Assembly: GCA_034401795.1 (NCBI GenBank)
Contig: CM067374.1
Span: forward strand, 129,524,901-129,588,900
Source of the DNA: Chaetoderma sp. LZ-2023a
Taxonomy: Eukaryota; Mollusca; Caudofoveata; Chaetodermatida; Chaetodermatidae
Direction: 5' to 3'
DNA length: 64,000 bases
The translations under genes and the position numbers were made by a program. Positions 43,741 to 55,070 of the stretch are shown piece by piece. Within the stretch, counting starts at the first letter, position 1. Each line of letters opens with the position of its first letter. The notes under the pieces are model-generated. The model was not told where the DNA came from, did no database searches, and was given only the letters and a program-made list of their open reading frames with translations.

Positions 43741-44675
43741 TCTCTTTAACTGCCTTCATTCTATGTGCGTCTTTAGGATGTCAAAAGTTTCTTTGCCCAG
43801 GTGCTGCTGACCATATGAGTGCTATTTTGGTATTACCAGCCAGATTTCTGCCCAACATATGCCCTATCCACACTCTGATGCAGTGTCTGCTATGAGAGTA
43901 ACTGTTAATCTGAATTAAGTCCCTTATTCTTTATTATCTTCAGCCAAAATATCTTGCATTTGTTACAGAATACACATATTTGATTTCCATCCTACGTATT
44001 TACCTTCCAGCACTTATCACAGGCAAAATGCAAAATATATCACGACATTTATATACAGATTCTGATTCACTGGCTCATTGTAGAAACAGGGAAAACGGAA
44101 ACATGTTCTATCACATAATCACGTTGATATTCCATGTGGTCATTTTAATATCTCACTCGCTGGGTATCACGCAATAATTACGCATGACAGTTATATGTAT
44201 AATACTGAGCATAGTGTATTACTGTGCATTACAGAATTTTGGGGCAATAAACGAACGATAAGCAGGGTTAAAAGCTGGAAATAATTTTCAATTTTCAAGC
44301 AGTATGATGTACTAACAAATTCGGGTCACAGCACATCACTATATTTCTGCATGCTTTGGTGATAGTGCACTCCAACACAATGTAAAATATGTACAAAATC
44401 GTACGAAACCACCATAATTACGTTTTGAATGTGAGAAATTATAGCTTATGTGATACATAGCATATCAAACACATTTCAATTCAGTTTCAACTTTAAAACA
44501 TTCCTTACTAAACTTGATCTGAAGCTCACTAAAATGGATTTTAAAATTGAATTCCCTTCTTTGTGTGATAAATTTAATAGTAAATCTTACCTCTTTTGAA
44601 ATTCTATATATAGTAATCAGTAATTTAACCGCCTCAGCACTATACATCATCTATGACATATTGATGAAGCAAGAA
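43741..44675. other. No gene seen
   Basis: AT-rich. Small overlapping ORFs only. Confidence 0.55.
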
Positions 44676-44677
44676 AT

Positions 44678-44768
44678 ATCCTGTTTAAATTTTTGGAAAT
44701 GACTGGAAGCTGTTGCTGCCTAAGACAGGAACAGCTTCCAGTCTAAGAAATTTCAAAATATTCAACAG
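44678..44768. repeat. Solo B-core palindrome
   Basis: GGAAGCTGTTGCTGCCTAAG facing CAGGAACAGCTTCC. Confidence 0.75.
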
Positions 44769-44999
44769 CTTACTTGTATGGTTGCTTTGAAAGTGAGATA
44801 GTGTCCTAAGTGAGTGTTGAAGGAGTCAATCAAAAACATGGATAAAACTATTTTACCGAAATATTTCTGGTAACCTCCTGATACAAAGTTGAAGAGCATG
44901 CGTGTGCTCGTACGTATGTACTTGTGTATTTTTCTTTCGTTCGTACACTTAGAACACAAACCGGAATTTAAATTTTTGCATTTAAAATAGGTTTTTAAC

Positions 45000-45660
45000 A
45001 ATCAGTATCAAGATATACCTAAAATCATTCGAGCATTAACATGATTAAGTAGAAATGTATTTTTTTAAATAAAATATTTGCTTACTATTTCAAAACTCAC
45101 CGCTTAGTAGGTTATTCACCCTAAACATTCTTCCAATTGTCCGCATGTAAATCAACATTTTTTTTAAGCGATGAATTATCTCCGAAGCACAACTTGAACA
45201 AAGGATGGCCAATCACGCAACTTGTATATCTTTGTAATGGAAGCATTTTCTAATGTAAAAGAAATCAGCAAAGCAAATATACCCAGTGTAGATACACCCT
45301 AGACGCTTAAGTCTGCAGTCCAAATTATAGTCCCAGTGTCTATCTCCAGACATTTTCATGAGCTCTTTCTCCTGCCCTCCACGATACATCTGTTCATTTT
45401 AACATAAATGCCTCAAACTCACTACCATAAATCAATCCTCAGACTTAATTCTCGGAAAAAAATATTGATAGTATCCCAGAATGCTACCTCACTATGTTAA
45501 TTAATAGGAATAGTGTCTTATGGGTAAGCATTACGAGACCGAGTAGTGTGCGTGTGTGTGCGTGCATGTGCGTGATTATGCATATACATGTATGTGTTAT
45601 AATGTCATATAGTACACACAGTTCTATATACAGTATACGTTAATATATTATAAATAAACT
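45000..45660. other. No gene seen; short GT-rich tract
   Basis: GTGTGCGTGTGTGTGCGTGC near 45547. Nothing coding. Confidence 0.55.
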
Positions 45661-45661
45661 T

Positions 45662-45892
45662 TTAACCCTTTAACACTCAAACTGATCACAAAACTGCTTC
45701 TACAGTTGTCTTGAGAAATGTCCATTTGTAGACCAAGAAGACAATTTAAAAACATTTACAACTGTAATGGCTGGCTCGGATAACAGAACCAGTCATTCCA
45801 GTGGTATGTTTTTAAAAGTACTCTTCTCTCGGTCAACAAATAGACATTTTCTATGAGAATCAAAAAAATAGATTTGAGAGTTAAAGGGTTAA
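45662..45892. mobile_element. Family A foldback element
   Basis: Full copy, right end GAGTTAAAGGGTTAA. Confidence 0.85.
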
Positions 45893-46045
45893 TACATGAT
45901 AACGATGATTATGCAATCATCAGAGGTTACGACGAAGTGAACAGACAATTGCACTTAGGAGGAATTTACATATATAATATATCAATGGCAGGACTGGTGT
46001 GTTGGACGATGAGGAAGGCAATAGGATATATACACGGCCTCTTCA

Positions 46046-46290
46046 TTAACCCCCTAACCCTCTAACACTCAATTTTATTCAGAAAGATTTCAATTCTCTC
46101 ATAGAAATAGCCCACTCGCAGACCGAGAATAAGTTTAGAAAATTTACGACTGGAATGAATGGCTCGGTTATCCGAGCCAGTCATTCCAGTTGTAAATTTT
46201 CAAAAATACTCTTCTCTTGGTCTGTAAATGGACATTACTCAAGACAACTGTAGAAACCACATTTTGTCAACTTGAGTGTTAACGGGTTAA
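46046..46290. mobile_element. Family A foldback element
   Basis: Centre GGCTCGGTTATCCGAGCC near 46165. Confidence 0.85.
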
Positions 46291-46470
46291 TGTTAATGAA
46301 TGGTCAAGAAAATTTTAATTTCTCACAAAAAACTGACCAACAATAAGAATAATTTTTTTTTAATTTACCACCTGAATCAGTCATTCAAGCGGTAAGTTTT
46401 TAAAATATCATTACAGAAGACATGTCTGCAAATGGACATTTCAGCAGACTTGACCGTTAAATGGCTAATT
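46291..46470. mobile_element. Family A foldback element, apex deleted
   Basis: Abuts the previous copy directly. The GACTGGCTCG core is lost (CACCTGAATCAGTCATTCAAG). Confidence 0.65.
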
Positions 46471-46758
46471 CTGTGAAGATGTTTTTCACAATTTTATTAG
46501 TAAATTAAATTCATTGAACAAAAATTACCAATTAAATACTGAGGTTTTTTCTAAACAAGGATACTGAAGACCAAAACAATAGGGCCGTAGATTACATATG
46601 TAGGTGCATATCCAATTACACCTGTACAAATTATGTAGCATAATCAATGATACTTGTGGTTTATAATATATATTTTTATATAATTATATAGATTTATATA
46701 TAATATAATTTTTGCGAAATAAAATGCGAAGAAGTGGTAATTTCGGTTTTTGAAGGAA

Positions 46759-46836
46759 TCATCGCGAAAGACGACTAATGACTCGAATTAATGCTTGGTT
46801 CTCCTGCTTCACTCGATCATTGTCCTCTTTTATTTT
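46759..46836 (-). CDS. PPP1R12: PPP1R12/MYPT alternative terminal exon (distal)
   Basis: A 78-nt exon, phase 0, with acceptor ttcggcag at 46837-46844. It encodes KIKEDNDRVKQENQALIRVI then SRLSR and TGA. Vertebrate MYPT1 ends in the closely similar [20 protein letters not shown] (from memory), the leucine zipper that contacts PKG (family knowledge). It can follow the exon at 52548 in frame, as can the other terminal exon at 51293, so the two are alternative 3' ends. Lacks the LMDR present in the proximal version. Confidence 0.85.
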   Translation of the reverse strand, partial: KIKEDNDRVKQENQALIRVISRLSR

Positions 46837-46933
46837 CTGCCGAATATAAAACAATAATAGAAATAATCATTAATTTATCCTACGGTGGTATTACAAGACA
46901 TCCCTTCTCTCCACACACCCACTCAATCACTAA

Positions 46934-47130
46934 TTAACCCTTTAATGGTCAAGCTGACCAAAACTGGCCACCACGGTGGGCTTGATAAATGAACATTTGC
47001 AGGCCAAGAGAAGAGAATTTTTGAAAATTTACAACTGGAATGACTGGCTCGATAATCGAGCCAGTCATTCCAATTGTAAATTTTCAAAAAGTCAAACTTT
47101 CTTAGCAAATCTTGACCGTTAACGGGTTAA
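46934..47130. mobile_element. Family A foldback element
   Basis: Centre GGCTCGATAATCGAGCC near 47055, perfectly palindromic over the inner ~70 bp. Confidence 0.85.
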
Positions 47131-47289
47131 AGGATTAGGCAATACCAGCAATTAAGTGTGATTCGGTGGTCCATAGTACATCTCATGAATAAGGTAACCT
47201 GATCCCAAACCAAAAACATGAACATGTTACTTAGTAAATTGGTTCAATTTTGAAAACGATGTATGAAACATTCTGTTCAATATTTTTAC

Positions 47290-47578
47290 TTAACCCTTTA
47301 ACCCTTGAATTTGTTCAAGAAAATCAATTTTCTCATAGAAAATGTCCATTTGCAGGACAAGAAAATACAATTTTTGAAAATTTACCAGGAGCTCAGTTAT
47401 CGAGCCAGTCATTCCAGTGATAAATTTTTTTTAATAGTATTCTCGTGGTCTGCAAATGGACATTTCTCAAGACCACTGCAGAAGTCGTCTTTGGCTGATA
47501 TGAGTGTTAAAGGGTTAATTAGATTGGAAGCCACTGCTGCCAGAGTTTCCAATCAAATTAACTCAAAAATATTCAACG
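47290..47578. mobile_element. Family A foldback element followed by half a B core
   Basis: A copy to 47518 with part of the left apex deleted, then GATTGGAAGCCACTGCTGCC and a truncated B arm. Confidence 0.7.
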
Positions 47579-47814
47579 AGATTTCTTACATTGTGTTCAA
47601 ACTTGTGTTCAACAGTATGTTTTATCTTGTTTTGGAAACAATACGGCTATTTCTGGCCTGTACTGCAGTCTTGTTGAACATACAATATGAACAGAATTTA
47701 GTAAGTACATGTAAGAGTCTGACTGTATTGTGACATTATTGTGACATGTCCCAGGACATGCAGGATGGTTACCTCTAATAAACAAATTCTCATTCTTTTA
47801 TATTACAAATCATT

Positions 47815-47965
47815 ATCCCTTTAATGCAAAAAATTGTTGAAGAAAATTTCTCGTCCATTCATTTTTCCGACCAAGAGATTATTTTAAAATTTTTACGATT
47901 AGAACGACTCGCTGTGGTAAATTTTTTGAAAATATTGGCTTGGCCTGCAAATGGACATTCCTGAA
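47815..47965. mobile_element. Family A foldback element, degenerate
   Basis: Recognisable by CCCTTTAATG, GACCAAGAGATT and TGCAAATGGACATTCC. The apex is lost. Confidence 0.55.
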
Positions 47966-48269
47966 TGTAAACATCGCCTCTCAGTCTGCAATCATATGTG
48001 TAACTTTCTGCCACCATCACACCTTGTCCCCAAACCAAATGTACTGCAATCATATGGGTAACTCATATAGCCAACTTGATTGAATTCTACCAGACCGGTT
48101 AAGAGGAGATAGCCAAATGGACACACAGATGGCGGATGTACAGACAGATGAATGTACAGAGGCGATTGATTGCAATATCATCTCAGGTTTTTTTAAACGT
48201 GTGATGATAAATTATGGATTTAAGCTTCAAGATATTAAAACTACCCCACAAAGGAAAGCATTGCGGCGC

Positions 48270-48425
48270 ACGCACGCACACAGGCAGGCAGGCAAGCAGG
48301 CAGGCACACATGCACACCCATATGACTGGAGTGTTAAACAAGGAGCACAAGCTAATAGTGTTTACATGTTTTACAAGGTGACGCACACACACAAACATGT
48401 ACACGTGTGCAGACACGCGCGCGCG

Positions 48426-48463
<38 letters not shown>

Positions 48464-48590
48464 AGTGATTAATAGTACTAGTATAAAGATAGAATGTTCA
48501 TCACATCTTTTATAAGGTGATGGACACACACAAACACTCATGTACATATGCGTGCGCACATGCATGCACTCACACACACACACGCAAAAA
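48270..48590. repeat. CA/GCA-rich low-complexity DNA
   Basis: (GCAG)n near 48280-48305, (AC)n at 48430-48461, and a related short duplication near 48540-48590. ORFs here are repeat artefacts. Confidence 0.9.
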
Positions 48591-48804
48591 GATGCAGCAG
48601 CAGTGTTTATTTAAACACTTTGTCAAATGCTTGTAGAAAGCTCAAATGCTGAGAAGAAAATCAGACAACTAGAAAATAATTAGAGCACCTATGTAGTAGG
48701 GATAAACTAATATAATGTTATGTTATAAAAGGGTGTGGCTAGGGATGATGGATTATGATATAGCCTAGATACACGCTAATGAGTCATTTAGTGGAAAATC
48801 TGTA

Positions 48805-49035
48805 TTAACCTTTTGATGGTCAAATTTGCTCAAGAAGATTTAAATAGCTGCCTACTGAATGTTCATTTACAGGCAAGAGTATAAAATCTATCACTGGAAT
48901 GACTGGCTCGGTTATCGAGCCAGTCATTCCAGTAGTAAATATTCAAAAATTGTATTCTATTTTACTTATAAATGGACATTTCTCAAGACCGCTGCAGAGG
49001 CAGGTTTGGGCCAGCCTGTCCATTAAAGGCCTAAC
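48805..49035. mobile_element. Family A foldback element
   Basis: Centre GGCTCGGTTATCGAGCC at 48905. Confidence 0.85.
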
Positions 49036-49117
49036 AGGGCCTAGAAATAAAGGCTTAACTCTTTCACCTCTCACAAACCAGAGATGACAAATGCAGTATG
49101 ATGTATGGAATATTCGG

Positions 49118-49185
49118 TTGATCATTTTGAGATTAACTTGACAGGGAGCTGTTGAAATTAGTTTCAAAATATTTAACAGCTTTCT
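49118..49185. repeat. B-core palindrome, apex deleted
   Basis: GAGATTAACTTGACAGGGAG then AATTAGTTTCAAAATATTT. Confidence 0.6.
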
Positions 49186-49452
49186 AGCCATCTTGAAATT
49201 GAGACATTGGAATTTCAAGGGTTCAATCAAAAAATCATTTAAAACTTTAAAATGTGGAGACTGTGGTTTGGAGATGAAAGCGGGTAGGATGAAGGACTTT
49301 CATCTGAATTGGTTAATGTGGGTCAGGTGTATGTAGCTGGACGGTGGGTCCAGTAGAACCTTTTCTTTCTCCTGGTTGGAGTGCTTAAATTTGCATTAGG
49401 CGCTCATCTCGAGTCGCATAATGAGGCATGAGACATGGCTATTGGCATAGTT

Positions 49453-50000
49453 TCAATGGTTGAAATGCTTGTGTGCCATTATTTGTTGCCAATATCGCGG
49501 ATTAAGTTGAACCTTTTCCACTAAAATAGAAATCCACCTCTTCTGGACAGGGTTGTAGGCAGAAAGGTCATCATGGGCAACAGCATTTTGTGGTCTTGCT
49601 GTTTTCCTGTCTAGCATGTCCCGGCAGTATTTGGCGGCAAGCGGCAATTGTCCATTATCAGTACACTGAAAGGAGTGTTGTTGGAATCTGTGCCCTCTGG
49701 CCTGAGGGGGGGGGGGGGGTGTCTGTTTCTCACAGGAGTGGCAAGTTTCTTCTTATTAGTAGGCATTTCTTCTTCCCTCTGATCTCTGTGCCTATCTGGA
49801 TCTATGGTGTTGGGAGCAGAAGGCGGCTCGTCTGCTTCCACAAACTCGTCCACCCCCCTCCCAGCCTCCTCTGTAATGAGAGTGAGTTTGGATATGGAGG
49901 GTAAAGGGTCCTCTGAGTCTGGAACTTTTTGTACCTCCCCCAACACCAGAAAATCTGATGAAAGAAGATATGGGCTCCCTAGCCTGTTTCTAGAATCTTA
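49453..50000 (-). pseudogene. Coding-like stretch inside a PPP1R12 intron, unassigned
   Basis: Minus-strand reading with protein-like composition: an acidic/Pro-rich part (DEFVEADEPPSAPNTIDPD), then HPPPPLRPEGTDSNN, then after a frame change KTARPQNAVAHDDLSAYNPV and YWQQIMAHKHFNH. A G-run near 49708 lies inside it. No recognised family. It could be a retrocopy fragment. Confidence 0.35.
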
Positions 50001-50024
50001 AAACAAAAAGCAGCGTCAGCAGCA

Positions 50025-50170
50025 AGCTCTTGAGGAATGTCCCTTTCGAGGCCAACAGATAACTGTTTTTGAAAATTCATCACTAGAATAACTGGCTCTG
50101 TTGTTCCAGTGGTAAATTTTCAGTCTTCTCCTGGAAATTGACATCTCACTAAACAAAAACGTAAATTTTC
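50025..50170. mobile_element. Family A foldback element, partial
   Basis: AATAACTGGCTCTGTTG then TTCCAGTGGTAAATTTTC. Confidence 0.6.
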
Positions 50171-50704
50171 TTGACTTTCTTTTCTTTTCTTTGGTCTACC
50201 GTAGAACATACCCAGACATGCCAAATACACACTCATATACATATTTTTCGTAAATAGTCATAATATATCAAAATGTGAAACACCGGATAATTTATTTACT
50301 TATATTCCTAAATCTGACTAAGATAATTAATACCATTGTTATAAGTAACTAGTCAACACAATACCTCAACAACCAACAGCATCATTAATACAAAACGTCA
50401 AAAAACATGCTTTTATTATTACCCACATTTTAAAATGATTTAATTGAAATAAATCCATGCTTGCAACAACTAACTCTGCTAGTGTTATGATATTAACTGA
50501 GTACCACACGAAACAATGTTAAAATCCAGCCAGCAATTGAATTATATATACAGGGTATGTACATGGCGCTAAGAAAACTGGGCATTAACGCGCTTCACTA
50601 AGTGTCGCTGAGAGTGTTAAAGTCAATACAGCGAAAAAATGTCTCGAGAAAAAAATCTACAAAATCATTATAAAATGTATTATTCTATCGGAATGTGATG
50701 CTTT
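50171..50704. other. Intron, nothing seen
   Basis: AT-rich DNA inside the PPP1R12 3' region. Confidence 0.55.
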
Positions 50705-50934
50705 GACCCATTTAATCCTAAATTTTTCTTTTTTAATTTCCTATTTTCGCATAGAAAATGTCCATTTGCATAAAAAGAACTATTTTTGAAAACTTACCAC
50801 TGGAATGACTGCCTCATTATTGAGTCAGTAATTCCAGTGATAAAATTTGAAAACCGGTGTTGTCTTGGCTTGCAAATGGACATTTCTCGGGACCACTGCA
50901 GAATCTTGGTCAGCTTAAATGTTAAAGGATTAAA
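50705..50934. mobile_element. Family A foldback element
   Basis: Centre GCCTCATTATTGAGTCAG near 50815. Confidence 0.8.
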
Positions 50935-51087
50935 ACAAAATTAAGCTTTCAGAAAAAAAAAATTCTGTTTCCAGACATTTTTTTGGTAATATTGTGTACA
51001 TACTTATCAACCCTCAGATAAGCTTAATGAAGGAAACTCTGTCCTTTCAAACCTGCATACCTGCCTAAATACATTCCTTACAATATA

Positions 51088-51172
51088 AAAAAAATGTTAT
51101 TGAATATTTCAAAACTAATCCAACTGAAAATTATTGCCGTGAACAGCAAATTAGTTTTAAAACATTCAACAT
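51088..51172. repeat. Solo B-core palindrome
   Basis: TTGAATATTTCAAAACTAAT to TTAGTTTTAAAACATTCAAC. Confidence 0.7.
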
Positions 51173-51292
51173 CTTTCCTGTATGACTCTCATGAAACCTG
51201 TGATAGAAGAATGTCAGGGTTGAGCGGGTTAAACAACTAGCCAATCAATCAACGAACCAACCAAGTAATGAACATGACCGACTCACGGTTAC

Positions 51293-51379
51293 CTATCGTG
51301 AGAGTTTGGCCACTACTCGCGTGAGAGCCCTATTCTCATCTTTAAGCTTTTCATTGTCTCCTTTAATCCTATCCATAAG
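51293..51379 (-). CDS. PPP1R12: PPP1R12/MYPT terminal exon (proximal)
   Basis: An 87-nt exon, phase 0, acceptor ttcttttcag (51380-51389). It encodes LMDRIKGDNEKLKDENRALT then RVVAKLSR and TAG. The KLKDEN and LSR elements match the conserved MYPT C-terminal leucine zipper. It splices in frame to the 18-codon exon at 52548. The second terminal exon at 46759 would be its alternative. Confidence 0.88.
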   Translation of the reverse strand, partial: LMDRIKGDNEKLKDENRALTRVVAKLSR

Positions 51380-51582
51380 CTGAAAAGAAATTCATATTAA
51401 AGCAGAATATTTTGCTATCCAAATTAAAGCGCTGGTTTCTATCATGTCTATAGACTATCATTATTTATCTGTGTAATATTACAGGTATGTGATCGATCTC
51501 GAAGAAAAAAACCCCCAGGAGATGGCTCGATGCGAAGTGTCAGTCCTTCTTGACGTAGAACTTGTCACGATCTCCTAAACCA

Positions 51583-51818
51583 ATTAACCGTTTAATTGGC
51601 AGGCGAGTCAAAAAGCCTATGTAATTGTCCTGAGGAATATCCATTTGCAGGAAAAGGGTATGGATTTTTTGAAAATTTACCGCTGGAATAACTGGCTCGG
51701 TTACCGATCCAGTCATTCCAGTGATAAATTTTCAAAATTTGTCTTCACAGCCTGCAAATGAATATCCATTAAGCACAAATTTAAATTTTCCTTACCAATC
51801 ATGACCATTAACGGGAAA
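51583..51818. mobile_element. Family A foldback element
   Basis: Centre GGCTCGGTTACCGATCC near 51705, right end GACCATTAACGG. Confidence 0.8.
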
Positions 51819-51856
51819 ATAATCCACTACGTGTAGTTCTGCAATTCAAAATTATA

Positions 51857-51972
51857 GATTTCCTATAAATCTGGTTAGCAAAAAATAGGAATTCCTATAA
51901 ATCTAGTTAGCAAAAAATAGGATTTCCTATAAATCTGGTTAGCAAAAAATAGGATTTCCTATTAAAAATAGG
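51857..51972. repeat. 32-bp tandem repeat
   Basis: TCCTATAAATCTGGTTAGCA followed by AAAAAATAGGA, three full copies (51861, 51893, 51925) and a partial. Confidence 0.85.
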
Positions 51973-52194
51973 CAAAACTCATCTCTGATATATTATAAAC
52001 AAATGCTTTTAGCCCATTCCATAGTAACAATATGAACCCGAAGTATTTTCATTGGTTGTTAGCATGAGAAGGTAATTTTATATTGACCAATCAGAATAGT
52101 CAGCATTGTGGCCTTGCATATCACTACGCCGAAGTGAAGCACTACTGACACACATTGTGACGCAACAACAATATAGCTTGTGATGTGCCGTAGT

Positions 52195-52424
52195 ATATGT
52201 GATATTTTTGTCAACATATATTGCTTAGTTTCAAAATATTCAACAGAATGTTTCTCAAGTAGTAAAGACATACAATTCATACAACAACGCTTAATCCGTC
52301 TTTAATTATGCGTTTGTGACGTACTTATCTACATAATTCATGTCGTGAGTGATTATGACGCCATCATACACATCATGTAGTTGATTATGACGTCGTTTTA
52401 TGGATGGATAAACTGGAAAGGTTG
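52195..52424. mobile_element. Family C MITE, partial, inverted
   Basis: One half of the hairpin core (TTAGTTTCAAAATATTCAAC near 52228), then CGTAGT/GATTATGACG blocks and the end ATAAACTGGAAAGG. Confidence 0.7.
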
Positions 52425-52547
52425 ATTGTGTCATCACCTCTCATTAGCGTGTGTCCACGTTAGGGTGCAGCATGATAAACCCAACATGAGATATGAAATA
52501 AATTTTATCATTTCAATCCCTCTGTGTAATTTTCGATCATACTGTAC

Positions 52548-52601
52548 CTTTAATTCTTCTTCCAGTTCTGAGACTTTCCTCTCTAATGATCGCTTCTCTT
52601 G
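52548..52601 (-). CDS. PPP1R12: PPP1R12/MYPT penultimate exon
   Basis: A 54-nt exon, phase 0 at both ends, acceptor ttctttttcag and donor AAG/gtacagt. It encodes QEKRSLERKVSELEEELK. The ERRALERRISEMEEELK segment of vertebrate MYPT1 is the counterpart (from memory). Coiled-coil heptads. Confidence 0.88.
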
Positions 52602-52697
52602 CTGAAAAAGAAAATTCTAAATATTATAAGAGATTCTTCTCATCACATTTTGATCCAAGGTCTGTGAGGCGTGTATCCATAGCAGATTTGCTTTGGC

Positions 52698-52698
<1 letters not shown>

Positions 52699-52748
<50 letters not shown>

Positions 52749-52761
52749 ACACCACACCACA

Positions 52762-52796
<35 letters not shown>

Positions 52797-52805
52797 ACAC
52801 ACACA
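52699..52805 (+). repeat. (AC)n with CCACA interruptions
   Basis: Microsatellite; a similar AC/CCACA array occurs at 61659-61788. Confidence 0.97.
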
Positions 52806-52861
52806 CCTACAGTACAGACCAGAAATAACTTATCATGTTTCCAAAACAAAATAAAACATAT

Positions 52862-52952
52862 TGGTGAATAATTTGGATTTAATTTGATAAGAAACCATTG
52901 TTGCCTTAGGGAAGCAATGGCTTACAATCAAATTACATTCAAACTATTCAAC
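52862..52952. repeat. Solo B-core palindrome, diverged
   Basis: ACCATTGTTGCCTTAGGGAA with ATT-rich arms. Confidence 0.6.
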
Positions 52953-53354
52953 TGACATGACAGAACACTTTATTACAATGTGTTCAATTGTACTAAACAG
53001 TATGTTTCTGTTTTCGAACCATTTTATGAGCTGTACTGTATGCATATGTGCACGCATCCAAACAGGAAACAAACTGAGAAGTTGGAGACAGCATGATGGC
53101 ATTGTAATTGACAATACAGGACACTACAAACACAAATGTAGATTTAAGAAGTGTATAATTTTTAAATGATCAAGCAACACCAATCCCCAACCACAGTCAT
53201 GCCAGTAACAGTTGCTGGCCACACATGTTGGTAAGTTCATCACATGTTTTACAATGGCATATAACATCCTAACTATATTTAGGGTTATATTTCTTATACA
53301 TACAGTTTGTCCGGCGTTCATTCAGTGGAATTCTGTGACACGATTTCATGATCT
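52953..53354. other. Intron, nothing seen
   Basis: AT-rich with no recognisable repeat. Confidence 0.55.
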
Positions 53355-53490
53355 TTAACCCAAATTATGGTAAAGCAGGTAAAAAATAGCCTCTGAGAAA
53401 AGTCAAATTGCAGGCCAAGAGGAGTATTTTTGAAAATTTACCACTGTCATGACTGGAATGATAATTAAGCCAGTCATTAAAACATGATAT
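53355..53490. mobile_element. Family A foldback element, left half
   Basis: AATTTACCACTGTCATGACTG then AAGCCAGTCATTAAAAC. The right arm is missing. Confidence 0.6.
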
Positions 53491-53839
53491 TTCACGGGTT
53501 CCGGTAGTATGTCGGTACAGTGTGAGTTATATGACGGAATTCAAAATGTGTTCATCATTTTTGCATTTTTGTGTGTAAGTTATTAGCATGGTTTATTCAC
53601 GGAACTGAGATTCAGTTTCCAGTAGGTTCTCATCAACACAGACCACGGAACCAAAAATGGATTCCGATAAATTCTTAAATATCGAGGCCTGAGTAACATT
53701 TTCAAGAAATACTCTCCTCTCCGTCGACCAAAGAAAATGTTTTATGAGAATTACTTTCAGTTTCATCCTTATAGACAAGAAACAACAAATTCATTGATCT
53801 AAGGAATATTTCTATTGCCCTAATTTGACTGGGAGCTAA

Positions 53840-54053
53840 ATTACTTTAAAAATGGCTTCTGCAGTGGTCTTGAGAAATGTCCGTTTGCAGACCAAAAGAA
53901 GAGTATTTTTGAATATTTACTACTGGAATGACTGGCTCGATAACCGAGCTAGTCATTCCAGTGGTAAATTTTCAAAAACAATCGTCTCGTGGTCTGCAAA
54001 TTGACATTTTCTATGAGAAAACAGAAATTTTTTTGAATAAATTTCAGGGTTAA
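53840..54053. mobile_element. Family A foldback element
   Basis: Centre GGCTCGATAACCGAGC at 53940. Confidence 0.8.
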
Positions 54054-54054
54054 A

Positions 54055-54560
54055 CATATCTGAAATATACAAACAACAATTCCGCAGAATTAAATGTCTC
54101 CCCTGTCTCCTGTTTGTCAGTGGCATTGACCTTTGACCTTGTGACCTCCATGTTACCATACTGCTTCCTAACATTATAGGTAACCATGTATTCAAGTTTA
54201 GTTCCAATAGGATTAACCAATTCTGAAAGATAAGGCGAGAAGTTTTGCAAAAACAGAGTTTTGTATCAAGGTCAGTGACCGTGACCTTGTGACCTCAGTA
54301 TCATCCTGCCGCATCCTAACAGTAAAGACAACCACATAGCCAAGTTTAGTTGCAATAGTATTAACTGATCCTGAAATATAAGCTGAGAAGTCTTGCTAGT
54401 AACGCAAAAACTTAACATTGTTGACGCCGTCGGAAAAGTGACACATGTCTCACTCTCTGCTTCGCGGGCAAGACAAAAATTAGTTTTTAATTTCCAATGA
54501 TATTACAAATGCTTTAACGTGAATTCTGTACAAAGATAACGGTGGCCTTGACCTTTAAAC
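54055..54560. repeat. Dispersed repeat with 'gaccttgtgacct' duplication
   Basis: GACCTTTGACCTTGTGACCT at 54127 and GTGACCGTGACCTTGTGACC at 54274 head two similar ~150-bp blocks (CCTAACATT... and CCTAACAGT...). Confidence 0.6.
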
Positions 54561-54598
54561 TTACACCCACATGATTAAGTACCATTGGCTGCCTTTAC

Positions 54599-54724
54599 CT
54601 TGGAATCAGATTCTTTTTTCCTCATTGCTCTATCAATTTCCCTTTGTGCTTGTTCCAACTCACGCTTTGTCTGTTCTAGGTCTTTTCTTAGCCGATCACT
54701 CTCGGTTCTCTCATCCTCATATAA
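54599..54724 (-). CDS. PPP1R12: PPP1R12/MYPT coiled-coil exon
   Basis: A 126-nt exon, phase 0 both ends, acceptor gtgttttag and donor AAG/gtaaagg. It encodes LYEDERTESDRLRKDLEQTK then RELEQAQREIDRAMRKKESD and SK. It continues the DYKK-LYE junction typical of MYPT proteins, where human MYPT1 reads DYKKLYE (from memory). Forms the dimeric coiled coil near the C-terminus. Confidence 0.9.
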
Positions 54725-54854
54725 CTAAAACACAAACATTATTAAACTGCATATCCCTCAAATTTTTTCAAAAGTGGAGTATTTGCATTTGCATTTAAAT
54801 ACTTTTGAAAGTATGAATGACTCGATTTAATCCACCTTAAATGCTTACATGTAG

Positions 54855-55070
54855 TTAATAGACCGACCCGTTGTACAAATTGTATGTCTTTGCTATTTAA
54901 TAAAGGTGCTGTTGAACATGCAGCAACAGCACCCAGGCAAATTAGTTTCAAAATATTCAACAGCTTACCAGCAGTTTTCTGGAAATTGATAGTCAGGGAG
55001 TTCAGAGATCGATCGAACCCAACACGAGCGAGGTGTGGGTGGAGCTTAGCTAAAACTGGACAGGTCCATT
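54855..55070. mobile_element. Family C MITE, partial
   Basis: The left half of the hairpin is deleted (GCTGTTGAACATGCAGCAAC). The right end AAAACTGGACAGGTCCATT is intact. Confidence 0.75.

Noticed and set aside
48117-48583. ORFs with runs of Thr-His or Cys-Val
   Set aside because: Microsatellite translations.
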